Of a stretch of 64,000 nucleotides of DNA, positions 15,220 to 22,699 are shown piece by piece. Origin of the DNA: Lachnospiraceae bacterium KGMB03038. GTDB taxonomy: Bacteria; Bacillota; Clostridia; Lachnospirales; Lachnospiraceae. The notes beneath the pieces were generated by a model. That model was not told where the DNA came from. It worked only from the letters and a program-made list of their open reading frames with translations, and made no database searches. The DNA is taken from positions 558,001 to 622,000 of the forward strand of contig CP041667.1 in assembly GCA_007361935.1 (NCBI GenBank), given 5' to 3'. Made by a program: the position numbers and the translations under genes. The stretch's first letter is position 1. Each line of letters begins with the position of its first letter.

Positions 15220-16038
15220 ATAGACGGAAAAGCTGGTCACTTCTGGACTATCAGAAGTTCCAGATACTTTCGCTTCACAAGTTGCATCTGATTCAGCACC
15301 GTATTCATTGGTAATGGTGCATTCAGCTTTCAAAAACCAGGTTGTTTCATTTTCTGGTTGCTCTGCCAATTTCCCCATAATGTAGTGAAGCTCAAATCCA
15401 TATGGATATTGAGACTTTCCATATTCATCTGTAGCCTGCCAAGCAGATGAGGCACTTAACGTTTCCTCCAATGTTTTTTTAATGGCGGAAGAGGCTTCAT
15501 TTGAGGCAATATTTTCACTTGTATTCACAATTACTTCTACTGTCTTAGATTCAATATTGTGTGATTGCAATCCGGTCACAATCCATTTTCCCAGCTCGCT
15601 ATCGCTATATACGGATAAATCTTCTGTTATTTCCAAACCGGAATCCTGATGAAAATATGTGGCTGTATACCCAAGATCATCCAATTTTGCTTTTGCCTCT
15701 GGAACAGTCAAATTTAAAACTTCATTTAACTGATCTGATTCAAGTTCTTCTGTTTTTTTGCATGACAAAGTGATTTCTGTTTCCGCTGTTTCTTCACTAC
15801 CGGCTTCTGGTGTTTGCGTTACAACAGTCCAATTCGAAGAATCTAAAATTATAGAGCTTTCACCGGAAGAATCTGCAGATAGCGTGACAGTTGTAAACCC
15901 GGATTCTTTTAAAAGGTCGGAAGCTTCTTGAGCATTCATTCCCGTAACATCAGCTACCTTTATTTTCTCTTCTTCGCATGCTAATAGTCCTACGGATAAT
16001 AGACATATTAAGACTGCTATAATTAAGGCTTTTTTCAT
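15217..16038 (-). CDS. PASTA-domain lipoprotein (prophage cargo candidate)
   Basis: The 273-residue protein has a signal peptide with lipobox LLAC, so Cys21 is probably the lipidated residue and the protein sits outside the membrane. Two PASTA-like repeats follow (VADVTGMNAQEASDLLKESG at ~27-46 and LTVPEAKAKLDDLGY near 110). The C-terminal part has no recognised domain. PASTA domains bind muropeptides or peptidoglycan. Its place between integrase and repressor suggests expression in the lysogen, for example in superinfection exclusion; that is inferred. Confidence 0.78.
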   Translation of the reverse strand: MKKALIIAVLICLLSVGLLACEEEKIKVADVTGMNAQEASDLLKESGFTTVTLSADSSGESSIILDSSNWTVVTQTPEAGSEETAETEITLSCKKTEELESDQLNEVLNLTVPEAKAKLDDLGYTATYFHQDSGLEITEDLSVYSDSELGKWIVTGLQSHNIESKTVEVIVNTSENIASNEASSAIKKTLEETLSASSAWQATDEYGKSQYPYGFELHYIMGKLAEQPENETTWFLKAECTITNEYGAESDATCEAKVSGTSDSPEVTSFSVY

Positions 16039-16094
16039 AACTTTCCCTCCTCATTTGTACCTTACATTGAGAAATATATAATCCGCCTTGGCGG

Positions 16095-16823
16095 TTATAC
16101 CTGCAATTTTCCTATCACCTTTCCCAGGCAAACGACATTGTCATCTTCCATGACAGGGATGTTAGGGTATTCTGGATTTCTGGAAATCAACTCTGTCTCA
16201 CCTAATTCTTTTATAAAAGCCTCTCCATTTTTCACGAAAATCCCAACATCTCCAATGTTCATTTCCTTTCTCTGAGAAACTAGAGCGGCATCCCCATCAT
16301 TAAAGTCTGGAGACATCGAATCCCCATTTACTCTAACTGCGTAATCCACATCATCATATTCCGGCCCGATTGGTATTGCCAACTGGTCTGCGGCTTCGTT
16401 ACCAAGGATATAAATACCGCTTCCAGCGGAAGCGCTGTGTTGATAGGGGATGAACCTATTCAGCGAATTACTGGTCGAGGTGTATTCTATAATGTTCCGT
16501 GATTCTTCCCTATCATGAAGACGATTTAGGAGAGTAGTAACGGTCTCCTGGTCGTAGGGGGATAGACTGCGGTATTTTTTAATAATTTTTAATTCCTCGT
16601 ATGTAATGCCAGAACTATTCTCTTGTGAAAATTCTTTCAGCATATCACATTCATAATATTCACATAGCTTTAGTAGCATGTCGCCGGACGGTTCGGACTT
16701 TCCTACTTCCCACGAACTGAATGTTGATTGTGGTATATCAAAGTGTTCATATACTTGTTTTTGAGAAAAACCGGCACGAAGGCGCAATTCTTTTAATTTT
16801 TTTGAAAATTCTTTGCTTGCCAT
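16095..16823 (-). CDS. phage repressor, XRE helix-turn-helix plus S24 peptidase domain
   Basis: The 242-residue CI-like protein has an N-terminal HTH (FSQKQVYEHFDIPQSTFSSW, ~20-39) and a C-terminal LexA/S24 domain. The S24 domain has the catalytic Ser in GDSMSPDFNDGD (~residue 170) and Lys in EAFIKEL (~207). It probably represses the lytic promoter and self-cleaves upon RecA activation. GGAGGTG precedes the start. It is divergent from the Cro-like gene across an operator region. Confidence 0.92.
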   Translation of the reverse strand: MASKEFSKKLKELRLRAGFSQKQVYEHFDIPQSTFSSWEVGKSEPSGDMLLKLCEYYECDMLKEFSQENSSGITYEELKIIKKYRSLSPYDQETVTTLLNRLHDREESRNIIEYTSTSNSLNRFIPYQHSASAGSGIYILGNEAADQLAIPIGPEYDDVDYAVRVNGDSMSPDFNDGDAALVSQRKEMNIGDVGIFVKNGEAFIKELGETELISRNPEYPNIPVMEDDNVVCLGKVIGKLQV

Positions 16824-16846
16824 ATAAGCACCTCCTTTTAATTTCT

Positions 16847-16874
16847 ATTATAACGAAACATTTTAACAAGTCAA
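16847..16874 (-). promoter_or_regulatory. leftward repressor promoter
   Basis: On the minus strand TTGACT (16874-16869), 16 bases, TATAAT (16852-16847). An operator box lies between the two boxes. Confidence 0.75.
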
Positions 16875-16956
16875 TAAAAATATTGAAAAATTCGTTAAGA
16901 CATATTGACAAACGAATAAATCGATATTAATATATGATTATAACGAAATATTCGTT
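16852..16956. promoter_or_regulatory. four operator boxes of the immunity region
   Basis: Fifteen-bp boxes related to AACGAAATATTCGTT lie at 16852-16866, 16882-16896, 16911-16925 and 16942-16956. The last is a perfect 6+3+6 palindrome and the others are imperfect. They overlap both divergent promoters, as expected for CI/Cro sites. Confidence 0.8.
16905..16933 (+). promoter_or_regulatory. rightward early (lytic) promoter
   Basis: TTGACA (16905-16910), 17 bases, TAATAT (16928-16933), with an operator box in the spacer. Confidence 0.8.
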
Positions 16957-16958
16957 GT

Positions 16959-17157
16959 ACGGGTCGCATTGGAGCGATGGTTTACGGTTACAGGAGAATT
17001 ACTTCTCCAAAATGTAAGACGGAACAGGGTTGCTTACAAAATACGCGATTGAAACAATTCTGTATCCTTCTTTGAGAAGTTTTTTCACTTCTTCATATGA
17101 ATCAGTGTGCTTCTTCGTGAGTATCACCTCCCTTCGAAGAGGTGATTTGCGACCCGT
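16959..17157. other. early leader enclosed by a 10-bp inverted repeat
   Basis: ACGGGTCGCA (16959-16968) is perfectly complementary to TGCGACCCGT (17148-17157). Inside are GGAGAA/TTCTCC and an 8-bp stem ATCACCTC/GAGGTGAT (17123-17130 with 17139-17146). Either strand's RNA could fold into a closed domain of ~200 nt. See the minus-strand ORF within it. Confidence 0.6.
16999..17127 (-). CDS. 42-codon ORF with non-ATG start and masked ribosome binding site
   Basis: The frame ends KEGYRIVSIAYFVSNPVPSY-ILEK, which has a protein-like composition. GGAGGTGAT is an excellent Shine-Dalgarno, but the codon at proper spacing is ACG (17118). The only other candidate is the GTG at 17127 inside the Shine-Dalgarno itself. 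The Shine-Dalgarno is paired in an 8-bp hairpin, so translation may be conditional. A TATAAT on the minus strand (17169-17164) would start RNA near the outer inverted repeat. It could be a remnant. Confidence 0.45.
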   Translation of the reverse strand: MILTKKHTDSYEEVKKLLKEGYRIVSIAYFVSNPVPSYILEK

Positions 17158-17191
17158 AAAAATATTATATCAGAAAGGAGTGATAAACGAT

Positions 17192-17425
17192 ATGTCCTTA
17201 GAGGATAACCTTGCCAAATATATAAAAGGAAAAGCAATCAATCTGTCGGACATGTCAAGACAGACAGGAATTTCTTATATGTCTTTGTACAACAGCCTGT
17301 TTAATGAAAATAGTGAAAGACAACTAAAAGCACGAGAACTTGTGGCAGTATGTATTTTCCTCGAAGTTGATCCGAGGGATTTTGTCGAGAAAACAGATGA
17401 GAAGGAGGTGAAAGAGAAGAGATGA
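17192..17425 (+). CDS. Cro-like small helix-turn-helix protein
   Basis: The 77-residue first gene of the rightward early operon has an HTH-like segment NLSDMSRQTGISYMSLYNSL (~14-33) and a basic/acidic tail. ATG 17192 has AAAGGAG upstream; the frame open from 17030 overlaps the leader structure and is not used. The position opposite the repressor argues for a Cro or early-activator role. Confidence 0.75.
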   Translation: MSLEDNLAKYIKGKAINLSDMSRQTGISYMSLYNSLFNENSERQLKARELVAVCIFLEVDPRDFVEKTDEKEVKEKR

Positions 17426-17604
17426 AGTCAGAAAAATTCAACTCTATCCATATTGATTTGGAAAAAGGGATTTATAAAATTAACGGTGAGCCAGCGGACT
17501 TTATAACAGAACTGAAACTAGAGTGGAATCCAGAAGATGGATGGGCGCTCAACATATCTAAGGATAAGACATATTTGGCGCCCATTCAAAGGATTAAGGA
17601 ATGA
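17422..17604 (+). CDS. small conserved-looking protein, unknown function
   Basis: The 60-residue protein overlaps the Cro-like gene by 4 bases (ATGA), so they are translationally coupled. Its pattern (SIHIDLEKGIYKINGEP, then WALNISKD-YLAP) is shared with the C-terminal half of the zinc-ribbon protein at 18014-18301, so the two are paralogous modules. Confidence 0.65.
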   Translation: MKSEKFNSIHIDLEKGIYKINGEPADFITELKLEWNPEDGWALNISKDKTYLAPIQRIKE

Positions 17605-17908
17605 ATTTAGAAATAAAATCAGTGACTTCTATTAATCCATTTTTAAAGCGGTTTTCCATGTAGATGATGCAATGTTCTGTGATTATGAAAGTTCCATCCA
17701 GATATGTTTTAACAAAGTTGGCTCTTTTTAATTCACCTATTGTATATAGATAGTCATCATGAAGCCAACCTGATAATTTAGATGTATTTTCCCTAAAATC
17801 TGGATGAAACGTATTTGCTTGACGCTTCGGAACGCCCCTCTTTCTACGATCGAGGTATTCTTTATAAGCGCAGCAAACGAGTAAATCCGCATCTTTTGTT
17901 AATTGCAT
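17594..17908 (-). CDS. opposite-strand protein, possible winged helix, cargo candidate
   Basis: The 104-residue protein is preceded by GGAGGTGAATTT at ideal spacing. Its middle (WLHDDYLYTIGELKRANFVK, then YLDGTFIITEHCIIYMEN) looks like a winged-helix unit resembling YjcQ-type proteins. That is a weak resemblance only. It overlaps the end of the preceding plus-strand gene by 11 bases and runs against the early operon, so it is probably expressed in the lysogen. Confidence 0.6.
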   Translation of the reverse strand: MQLTKDADLLVCCAYKEYLDRRKRGVPKRQANTFHPDFRENTSKLSGWLHDDYLYTIGELKRANFVKTYLDGTFIITEHCIIYMENRFKNGLIEVTDFISKFIP

Positions 17909-18013
17909 AAATTCACCTCCCTGTAATGGGATTATACCACAGAAAGACTAACTATTAAAAGTCAAGTCTAAAATGAATATTTTAATGAAATAGGAGAAGG
18001 AGGTGGTGTGACG

Positions 18014-18301
18014 GTGAAATGTCCCAAATGCGGAGCAGAATCAAGAATCAAAGAAGACGATGTGTTTTGCTGTAAGTGCGGATATCCGTTAACGGCAAAA
18101 GCAAATGATGGCGACGATGCGGAATTAAAATCATTTTTCCTGGATGTGAGCTCCGGGGTAATGCTGATAAATGGTAAAGAAATAAATAATGTGACCGCAT
18201 TCTCCTTGAATTTTAATGGAGGAAAATACGGTCTGTGTGTTACTCATGATGATCCATATAAAGCTATTGCCCCGTTAAGTATTGAAAAAGAAGTTTCATA
18301 G
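18014..18301 (+). CDS. zinc-ribbon protein with a small C-terminal module
   Basis: The 95-residue protein begins MKCPKCGAES with a second CCKCGYP pair, a four-Cys zinc ribbon. A C-terminal module matches the 17422-17604 protein (FFLDVSSGVMLINGKE). The GTG at 18014 is preferred over 18008 because GGAGG then lies ~10 bases away. Its 3' end overlaps the convergent gene 18264-18839 by 38 bases. Function unknown. Confidence 0.65.
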   Translation: MKCPKCGAESRIKEDDVFCCKCGYPLTAKANDGDDAELKSFFLDVSSGVMLINGKEINNVTAFSLNFNGGKYGLCVTHDDPYKAIAPLSIEKEVS

Positions 18302-18839
18302 CGAGTTCAGGAAGCCAGTGATGCTTGGCCAATATATCACTGAACTTTGAGAGGAATCCCTTTTTTAAAGGAGCCTCATTTTCAATTAGTGCTTCGATGT
18401 ATGTGACCATTTTTTCTGCTTCTGCTTTGTCCTCCGCCGAGATGTCTTGTGAGCGAATAAAAGACAAGGCTTCATTAACAGAGATTTCGTTGTTGATGGT
18501 TACGGCGCCGGAATTCCCAATAGCCGATCCAGTGACGGGAGCGTTGAAAATGTTAGTTTGAGCAGTGGGAGCTGTGACAGATTCAAGTTCTTTATAATGC
18601 ATACCTTGGTGTGTGACATCCTGCACGAAACCGCCGCCTTTATAGCGTTTGATTCTCACATATCCTAAAGATTCCAGGTATTGCAAGGCTGAATCTACAG
18701 CGGAAAGTGATAATCCGGTATTTTCTGATATCACAATAAAATTCATCATGGATGATTCATAGTTTGGAAAAGCAGAAATTAAATAATCGAGAATGGTTTT
18801 AGATTCATTTGTAAGCAAGAAGTCACGTCCTTTCGTCAT
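18264..18839 (-). CDS. winged-helix protein with a beta-type central motif, cargo candidate
   Basis: The 191-residue protein has an N-terminal winged helix (SENTGLSLSAVDSALQYLES, then GYVRIKRYKGGGFVQDVT). A linker with NIFNAPVTGSAIGNSGAVTI follows, then a charged helical C-terminus. It reads against the early operon and overlaps the zinc-ribbon gene at the 3' end. Placement suggests a lysogen-expressed regulator or defence accessory; no catalytic motif is visible. Confidence 0.6.
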   Translation of the reverse strand: MTKGRDFLLTNESKTILDYLISAFPNYESSMMNFIVISENTGLSLSAVDSALQYLESLGYVRIKRYKGGGFVQDVTHQGMHYKELESVTAPTAQTNIFNAPVTGSAIGNSGAVTINNEISVNEALSFIRSQDISAEDKAEAEKMVTYIEALIENEAPLKKGFLSKFSDILAKHHWLPELAMKLLFQYLTGQ

Positions 18840-18881
18840 TTGATAGGAAAATTATACCAGATTTTTAGAGGAGGTGAAACG

Positions 18882-19112
18882 ATGAAATATCCAAAACCAG
18901 TAATGCATAAGACTGAACTGCTTGACATGGGCTTTACCAGGACGTACCTGGATCGGGCCATTGCGGCACCAGGTCAGACATTCGCCTGGCCGATCAATCC
19001 GGCCAATAAGTCCAGTCCTGTGCTGTTTGATACAGAGGGGTTTGAACGCTGGAGACTGAAGGAGGTTGCCATGCGGGAGAGGGCGAGAAGGCAACAGAGA
19101 GGGGTGATGTAA
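18882..19112 (+). CDS. small MerR/excisionase-like DNA-binding candidate
   Basis: The 76-residue basic protein has LLDMGFTRTYLDRAIAAPGQ followed by WPINPANKSSPVLFDTEGFE and a basic tail, a layout like helix-turn-helix excisionase or Xis proteins. GAGGTGAAACG precedes ATG 18882. It is the first gene of the long rightward early operon after the opposite-strand genes. Its 3' end overlaps the next start by 1 base. Confidence 0.55.
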   Translation: MKYPKPVMHKTELLDMGFTRTYLDRAIAAPGQTFAWPINPANKSSPVLFDTEGFERWRLKEVAMRERARRQQRGVM

Positions 19113-19318
19113 TGAAGAATAACCTAAAATTCGTAGAACCCATGAAGTTAAAACCCGGAACTGACTGGGAAAAACGACGGGAAATCCGGAGGAAAGAGCG
19201 GGAACTTGACCGCTGGTGGTGCAGGCTCTACCGAGCGTCACTGGCGCTGGAGATGGTCATAGCGGTCTTAGTGGTCTTGTGTATCGCACATTGCACGGGG
19301 CTGCTGCAGATGATGTGA
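19112..19318 (+). CDS. small single-pass membrane protein
   Basis: The 68-residue protein has a charged N-terminus and one C-terminal membrane helix (~residues 44-66, ALEMVIAVLVVLCIAHCTGL). Function unknown. Confidence 0.55.
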   Translation: MKNNLKFVEPMKLKPGTDWEKRREIRRKERELDRWWCRLYRASLALEMVIAVLVVLCIAHCTGLLQMM

Positions 19319-19330
19319 GGAGTGGGAAAG

Positions 19331-19522
19331 ATGAAGAGGTTAACAGTAAGCAGGATTGACGAGATCATCCGCACTCTCGAATCTACAGAGCATATAGATG
19401 ACCAGACGCAATACCATAAAAATATGGCGATATCATACCTGAAGAATTATGCGGATCTGCTGGATGGGAAGGGGATTAAAAGTGTGAAAGTGAAAGAAGA
19501 TGAGAAGAGTGGAAGAGGATAA
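19331..19522 (+). CDS. small hypothetical phage protein
   Basis: The 63-residue hydrophilic helical protein begins MKRLTVSRIDEIIRTLEST. ATG 19331 is chosen because GAGGAG lies ~9 bases upstream; GTG 19322 is too close. It overlaps the next gene by 23 bases. Confidence 0.5.
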   Translation: MKRLTVSRIDEIIRTLESTEHIDDQTQYHKNMAISYLKNYADLLDGKGIKSVKVKEDEKSGRG

Positions 19523-19715
19523 GCAGAAGATCCTGGACTTGTTACTCCCAGCATTGCGGGAGACAAGAAACCTGCACGATCTGGATAACCTGGAATACTT
19601 TCCCCAGAACAGCCTGGTGTACGCCACATTTAAAAACGGATACATCAAGGTGGTTGATGTGGAGTGTGATTCTGGGACGGCTATGATCCAGGACGTGATC
19701 AGGGGGATCGTATAG
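19500..19715 (+). CDS. small hypothetical phage protein
   Basis: The 71-residue protein has a helical N-terminus and a beta-like end (LVYATFKNGYIKVVDVECDS). It starts within the preceding gene at ATG 19500, with AAGAAGATG context. Function unknown. Confidence 0.5.
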   Translation: MRRVEEDKQKILDLLLPALRETRNLHDLDNLEYFPQNSLVYATFKNGYIKVVDVECDSGTAMIQDVIRGIV

Positions 19716-19718
19716 GAC

Positions 19719-19752
19719 GAGCGCCCTTACGAGGCGGCAACCTCGGGCGCTC
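19719..19752 (+). other. two-tier hairpin in the early operon
   Basis: GAGCGCCC pairs with GGGCGCTC and, inside, GAGG pairs with CCTC (loop CGGCAA). No T-tract follows at once, so it may be an RNA-processing or stability element rather than a terminator. Confidence 0.5.
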
Positions 19753-19800
19753 TGGGATTTAATCAATATTATTGTAATCGAAAAAAGGAGAAATGTAAAG

Positions 19801-19977
19801 ATGGCATACATAGGGATCGGGCCAGAGGAAGGGACCATCGCGGAAGAAGACCGGGCTTATGAGTATGCTCTGGAGAGATGTCTTCACGGCACGCCACAGG
19901 ATCAGCAGGATTTCAAGGAACTGCTGATCGAGTGGTTCTATTCCGGGAACTGGATCAGGAAGGAGGACCATGGATAG
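19801..19977 (+). CDS. small acidic hypothetical phage protein
   Basis: The 58-residue protein begins MAYIGIGPEEGTIAEEDRAY and ends in an EWFYSGNWIRKE segment. AAAGGAG lies ~13 bases upstream. It overlaps the next ORF by 8 bases. Function unknown. Confidence 0.5.
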   Translation: MAYIGIGPEEGTIAEEDRAYEYALERCLHGTPQDQQDFKELLIEWFYSGNWIRKEDHG

Positions 19978-20107
19978 GAAGGAGATCCTCTACATCATCC
20001 GTTGCTCTGACGGGACTATGAGATGTATCTATGGAACCTATGAAGCGGCGGTAGAAATGGCAGAGGAATATGTCAGGGGTACAGGCCTGACGTATGTGAT
20101 CAGTTAA
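19970..20107 (+). CDS. 45-residue hypothetical phage protein
   Basis: It begins MDRKEILYIIRCSDGTMRC and has a beta-hairpin-like composition. It starts inside the end of the previous gene with GGAAGGAGGACC upstream, and is followed 9 bases later by the YqaJ gene. Function unknown. Confidence 0.5.
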   Translation: MDRKEILYIIRCSDGTMRCIYGTYEAAVEMAEEYVRGTGLTYVIS

Positions 20108-20116
20108 GGAGGCGCT

Positions 20117-20773
20117 ATGGAGGTATATAAGATCTATGATTTCCCGGATGAATCTGCATGGCTGAAAGGCCGGATGAACGGGATCGGCGGGAGTGACGCC
20201 AGCGCTGTGATCGGCATGAATCCATACAAGAGTAACATCGATCTCTTCGAGGAGAAGATCGGCAGGCGGATCCCGGAGGACATCTCGGACAAGCCCTGCG
20301 TAGTCTATGGAAAGCTGGCAGAGGAGCCTATCCGAGCCCTGTTCCGGCTGGACTATCCAGAATACCAGGTAGAACATCATGAACATCGGATCCTGCAGAG
20401 TATCAAGTATCCGTTTATGCAGGCGTCCCTGGATGGGGAACTGGTGGACATGGATGGCCGCCGCGGGATCCTGGAGATCAAGACCACAAATATCCTGCAG
20501 TCCATGCAGCGGGAGAAGTGGAAGGACAGGATCCCGGACAACTATTATATCCAAGTGCTGCACTACCTGCTTGTGACAGGATATGAATTTGTGATACTCC
20601 GGGCGCATTTGAATACAGACTGGAACAGCGAGAAGCGGACCACAGTGAAACATTATTTCATTGAGCGGTCTGAGGTGCGGGAAGATCTGGATATGCTGCT
20701 CCGGGAGGAACAGAAGTTTTGGGAGTATGTGGAGAGCGGCAGGAAGCCGCCTCTCGTACTACCAGAAATATAA
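20117..20773 (+). CDS. YqaJ-family phage exonuclease
   Basis: The 218-residue lambda-exonuclease-fold nuclease has GIGGSDASAVIGMNPY (~residue 22-37) and the catalytic cluster FMQASLDGELVD with GILEIKTTN (~100-125), the D...ExK metal-binding site. With the RecT protein downstream it forms a two-component single-strand-annealing recombination system that resects DNA ends. It is in the early recombination operon. Confidence 0.88.
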   Translation: MEVYKIYDFPDESAWLKGRMNGIGGSDASAVIGMNPYKSNIDLFEEKIGRRIPEDISDKPCVVYGKLAEEPIRALFRLDYPEYQVEHHEHRILQSIKYPFMQASLDGELVDMDGRRGILEIKTTNILQSMQREKWKDRIPDNYYIQVLHYLLVTGYEFVILRAHLNTDWNSEKRTTVKHYFIERSEVREDLDMLLREEQKFWEYVESGRKPPLVLPEI

Positions 20774-20792
20774 AAAAGAGAAGGAGGATTCT

Positions 20793-21641
20793 ATGGAATT
20801 AAGGATCATCAGTCCCCAGGAAGGGGGATTCATAAAGGAAATCCAGTGGAACAAAGAAGAATTGAAAGCCTGGGTTGCCGAGAAAGTGAAGGATTATCGA
20901 GGATTGGTATTTACAGAGGCAACGATCCCGGACGCAAAGAAGGACCGGGCAGACCTCAACAAGCTGAAGAAGGCATTTGAGGACGAGCGGAAGCGGATCA
21001 AAAAGCTGTGTCTGGAGCCATACGAAGAGTTCGAGCGGCAGGAAAAGGAACTGATCGCCATGATCGATGAACCGCTCCAACTGATCGATTGTCAGATAAA
21101 AGAGGTGGAGGAGAAGCGAAAGGAAGAGAAACGCTTGCGAATCAAGGATCTGTTTTCAACGATCGGTTTTCAGGCATTTGTCTCTTTGGATATGATCTGG
21201 GATGAGAAATGGTTAAATGCAACGGTGTCTATGCCCAAGATCGAGGAACAGATGAAGAGCCGGATGTATCAGATTGGGGAAGATGTTTTCACAATCCGCA
21301 ACCTTCCGGAATTCAGCTTTGAGGCTATGGAGGTCTATAAGAAGTCGTTGGATCTTACTAAGGCAATCCAGGAGGGACAGCGACTATCCGATATCCAGAA
21401 GCGAAAGGCAGCCTATGAGGAAGAGAGGCGCCGGAAAGAGGAAGCGGCGAAGCAGGGATCCGTTCACTCGGCGCAGGAACAGGAGGCGGTTCCCGCGGCA
21501 CAGGAAGCCCAGTCGGAAGCGAAAGAAGCAGAGGATGATGTGGTATGTCTGGATTTCCGTGTATGGGGAACCAGGGACCAGATCATGGGTTTGAGACAGT
21601 ACATGATTGGCAATAAGATTCGATTTGGAAAGGTGGAATAA
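20793..21641 (+). CDS. DUF1351 phage protein
   Basis: The 282-residue, coiled-coil-rich protein begins MELRIISPQEGGFIKEIQWN with a GLVFTEATIPDAKKDRADLN segment, both typical of DUF1351. The C-terminal third is Glu/Ala-rich low complexity, then DDVVCLDFRVWGTRDQIMGL. The family is regularly found between YqaJ and RecT genes. Its biochemical role is unknown. GGAGGATTCT supports ATG 20793. Confidence 0.82.
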   Translation: MELRIISPQEGGFIKEIQWNKEELKAWVAEKVKDYRGLVFTEATIPDAKKDRADLNKLKKAFEDERKRIKKLCLEPYEEFERQEKELIAMIDEPLQLIDCQIKEVEEKRKEEKRLRIKDLFSTIGFQAFVSLDMIWDEKWLNATVSMPKIEEQMKSRMYQIGEDVFTIRNLPEFSFEAMEVYKKSLDLTKAIQEGQRLSDIQKRKAAYEEERRRKEEAAKQGSVHSAQEQEAVPAAQEAQSEAKEAEDDVVCLDFRVWGTRDQIMGLRQYMIGNKIRFGKVE

Positions 21642-21645
21642 GAAG

Positions 21646-22590
21646 ATGGCAGTACAGAACAGTTTGGCAAAGAGTCAGCAAAGAATGGGACTTACGGCGT
21701 ATCTGACGCAGGACGCTGTGAAGCGGCAGATCAACAGTGTAGTGGGTGGAAAGAATGGAACCCGGTTCATTTCTTCTATTGTGTCGGCTGTACAGACTAC
21801 CCCAGCGCTTCAGGAGTGTACAAATCAGAGTATCTTATCAGCGGCGCTTCTGGGTGAGGCGCTGAATTTGTCACCATCCCCGCAACTGGGACAGTTCTAT
21901 ATGGTGCCTTTTGACAATAAAAAGAAAGGCGCCAAAGAAGCGCAGTTCCAGCTTGGGTATAAGGGGTATGTTCAGCTTGCAGAACGGTCTGGATATTATA
22001 AGAAACTGAACGTACTTGCAATCAGAGAAGGTGAATTGATCCGGTACGATCCTCTGAATGAAGAGATTGAGGTGGAATTGATCGAGGATGATGTTGTCCG
22101 GGAAGAAACCCCGGCCATGGGGTATTATGCCATGTTTGAGTACGAAAATGGATTCCGTAAGACTCTGTACTGGTCAAAAAAGAAAATGCTGGCCCATGCA
22201 GAGAAGTATTCCCAGGCGTTTAAGCGGAATGGCGGGGCAAAGTCCCTGGAACTATTGGAACAGGGGAAAATTCCAGAGAAAGAGATGTGGAAGTATTCCT
22301 CCTTCTGGTTCAAGGATTTCGATGGTATGGCCATGAAGACCATGCTCCGGCAGTTGATCAGTAAATGGGGAATCATGAGCATTGATCTTCAGACTGCGGT
22401 GGATAAGGATATGGCGGTGATCCACGAGGATGGGACAGTGGATTATGTAGAAAATGAATCGGTAGAGGATGATGTGGTGTCTGATCAGGACTTGAATGAG
22501 GTTCCTGACAATCATAATAATCCGCAGACAGAGCCGATACCACAGAAAGCGGAAAAACCGGACATTGAGTCAGAGTTTTTCAATAACTAA
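21646..22590 (+). CDS. recT: RecT-family single-strand annealing protein
   Basis: The 314-residue protein has the RecT core SALLGEALNLSPSPQLGQFY (~67-86), QLGYKGYVQLAERSGYYKKL (~102-121) and WFKDFDGMAMKTMLRQLISK (~224-243). The acidic tail ends in a DIESEFFNN segment, as in SSB-like tails. It anneals complementary strands at resected ends made by the YqaJ nuclease. ATG 21646 lies 5 bases after the DUF1351 gene; the frame from 21607 overlaps it. Confidence 0.9.
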   Translation: MAVQNSLAKSQQRMGLTAYLTQDAVKRQINSVVGGKNGTRFISSIVSAVQTTPALQECTNQSILSAALLGEALNLSPSPQLGQFYMVPFDNKKKGAKEAQFQLGYKGYVQLAERSGYYKKLNVLAIREGELIRYDPLNEEIEVELIEDDVVREETPAMGYYAMFEYENGFRKTLYWSKKKMLAHAEKYSQAFKRNGGAKSLELLEQGKIPEKEMWKYSSFWFKDFDGMAMKTMLRQLISKWGIMSIDLQTAVDKDMAVIHEDGTVDYVENESVEDDVVSDQDLNEVPDNHNNPQTEPIPQKAEKPDIESEFFNN

Positions 22591-22651
22591 TCTATTAGAG
22601 ATAGAGCATTTCCTTTTTGGTTGATGTATCACATGTAACTTATCAATAACA

Positions 22652-22683
22652 TTTAGCCCGCGCTGGATCAACTACAGTGCGGG
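22652..22683 (+). other. hairpin between recT and rusA
   Basis: GCCCGCGCTG pairs with CAGTGCGGGC (one G-T) around GATCAACTA. There is no T-tract; it may stabilise mRNA or act as a weak attenuator. Confidence 0.5.
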
Positions 22684-22699
22684 CGGAAAGGAGAAACCT

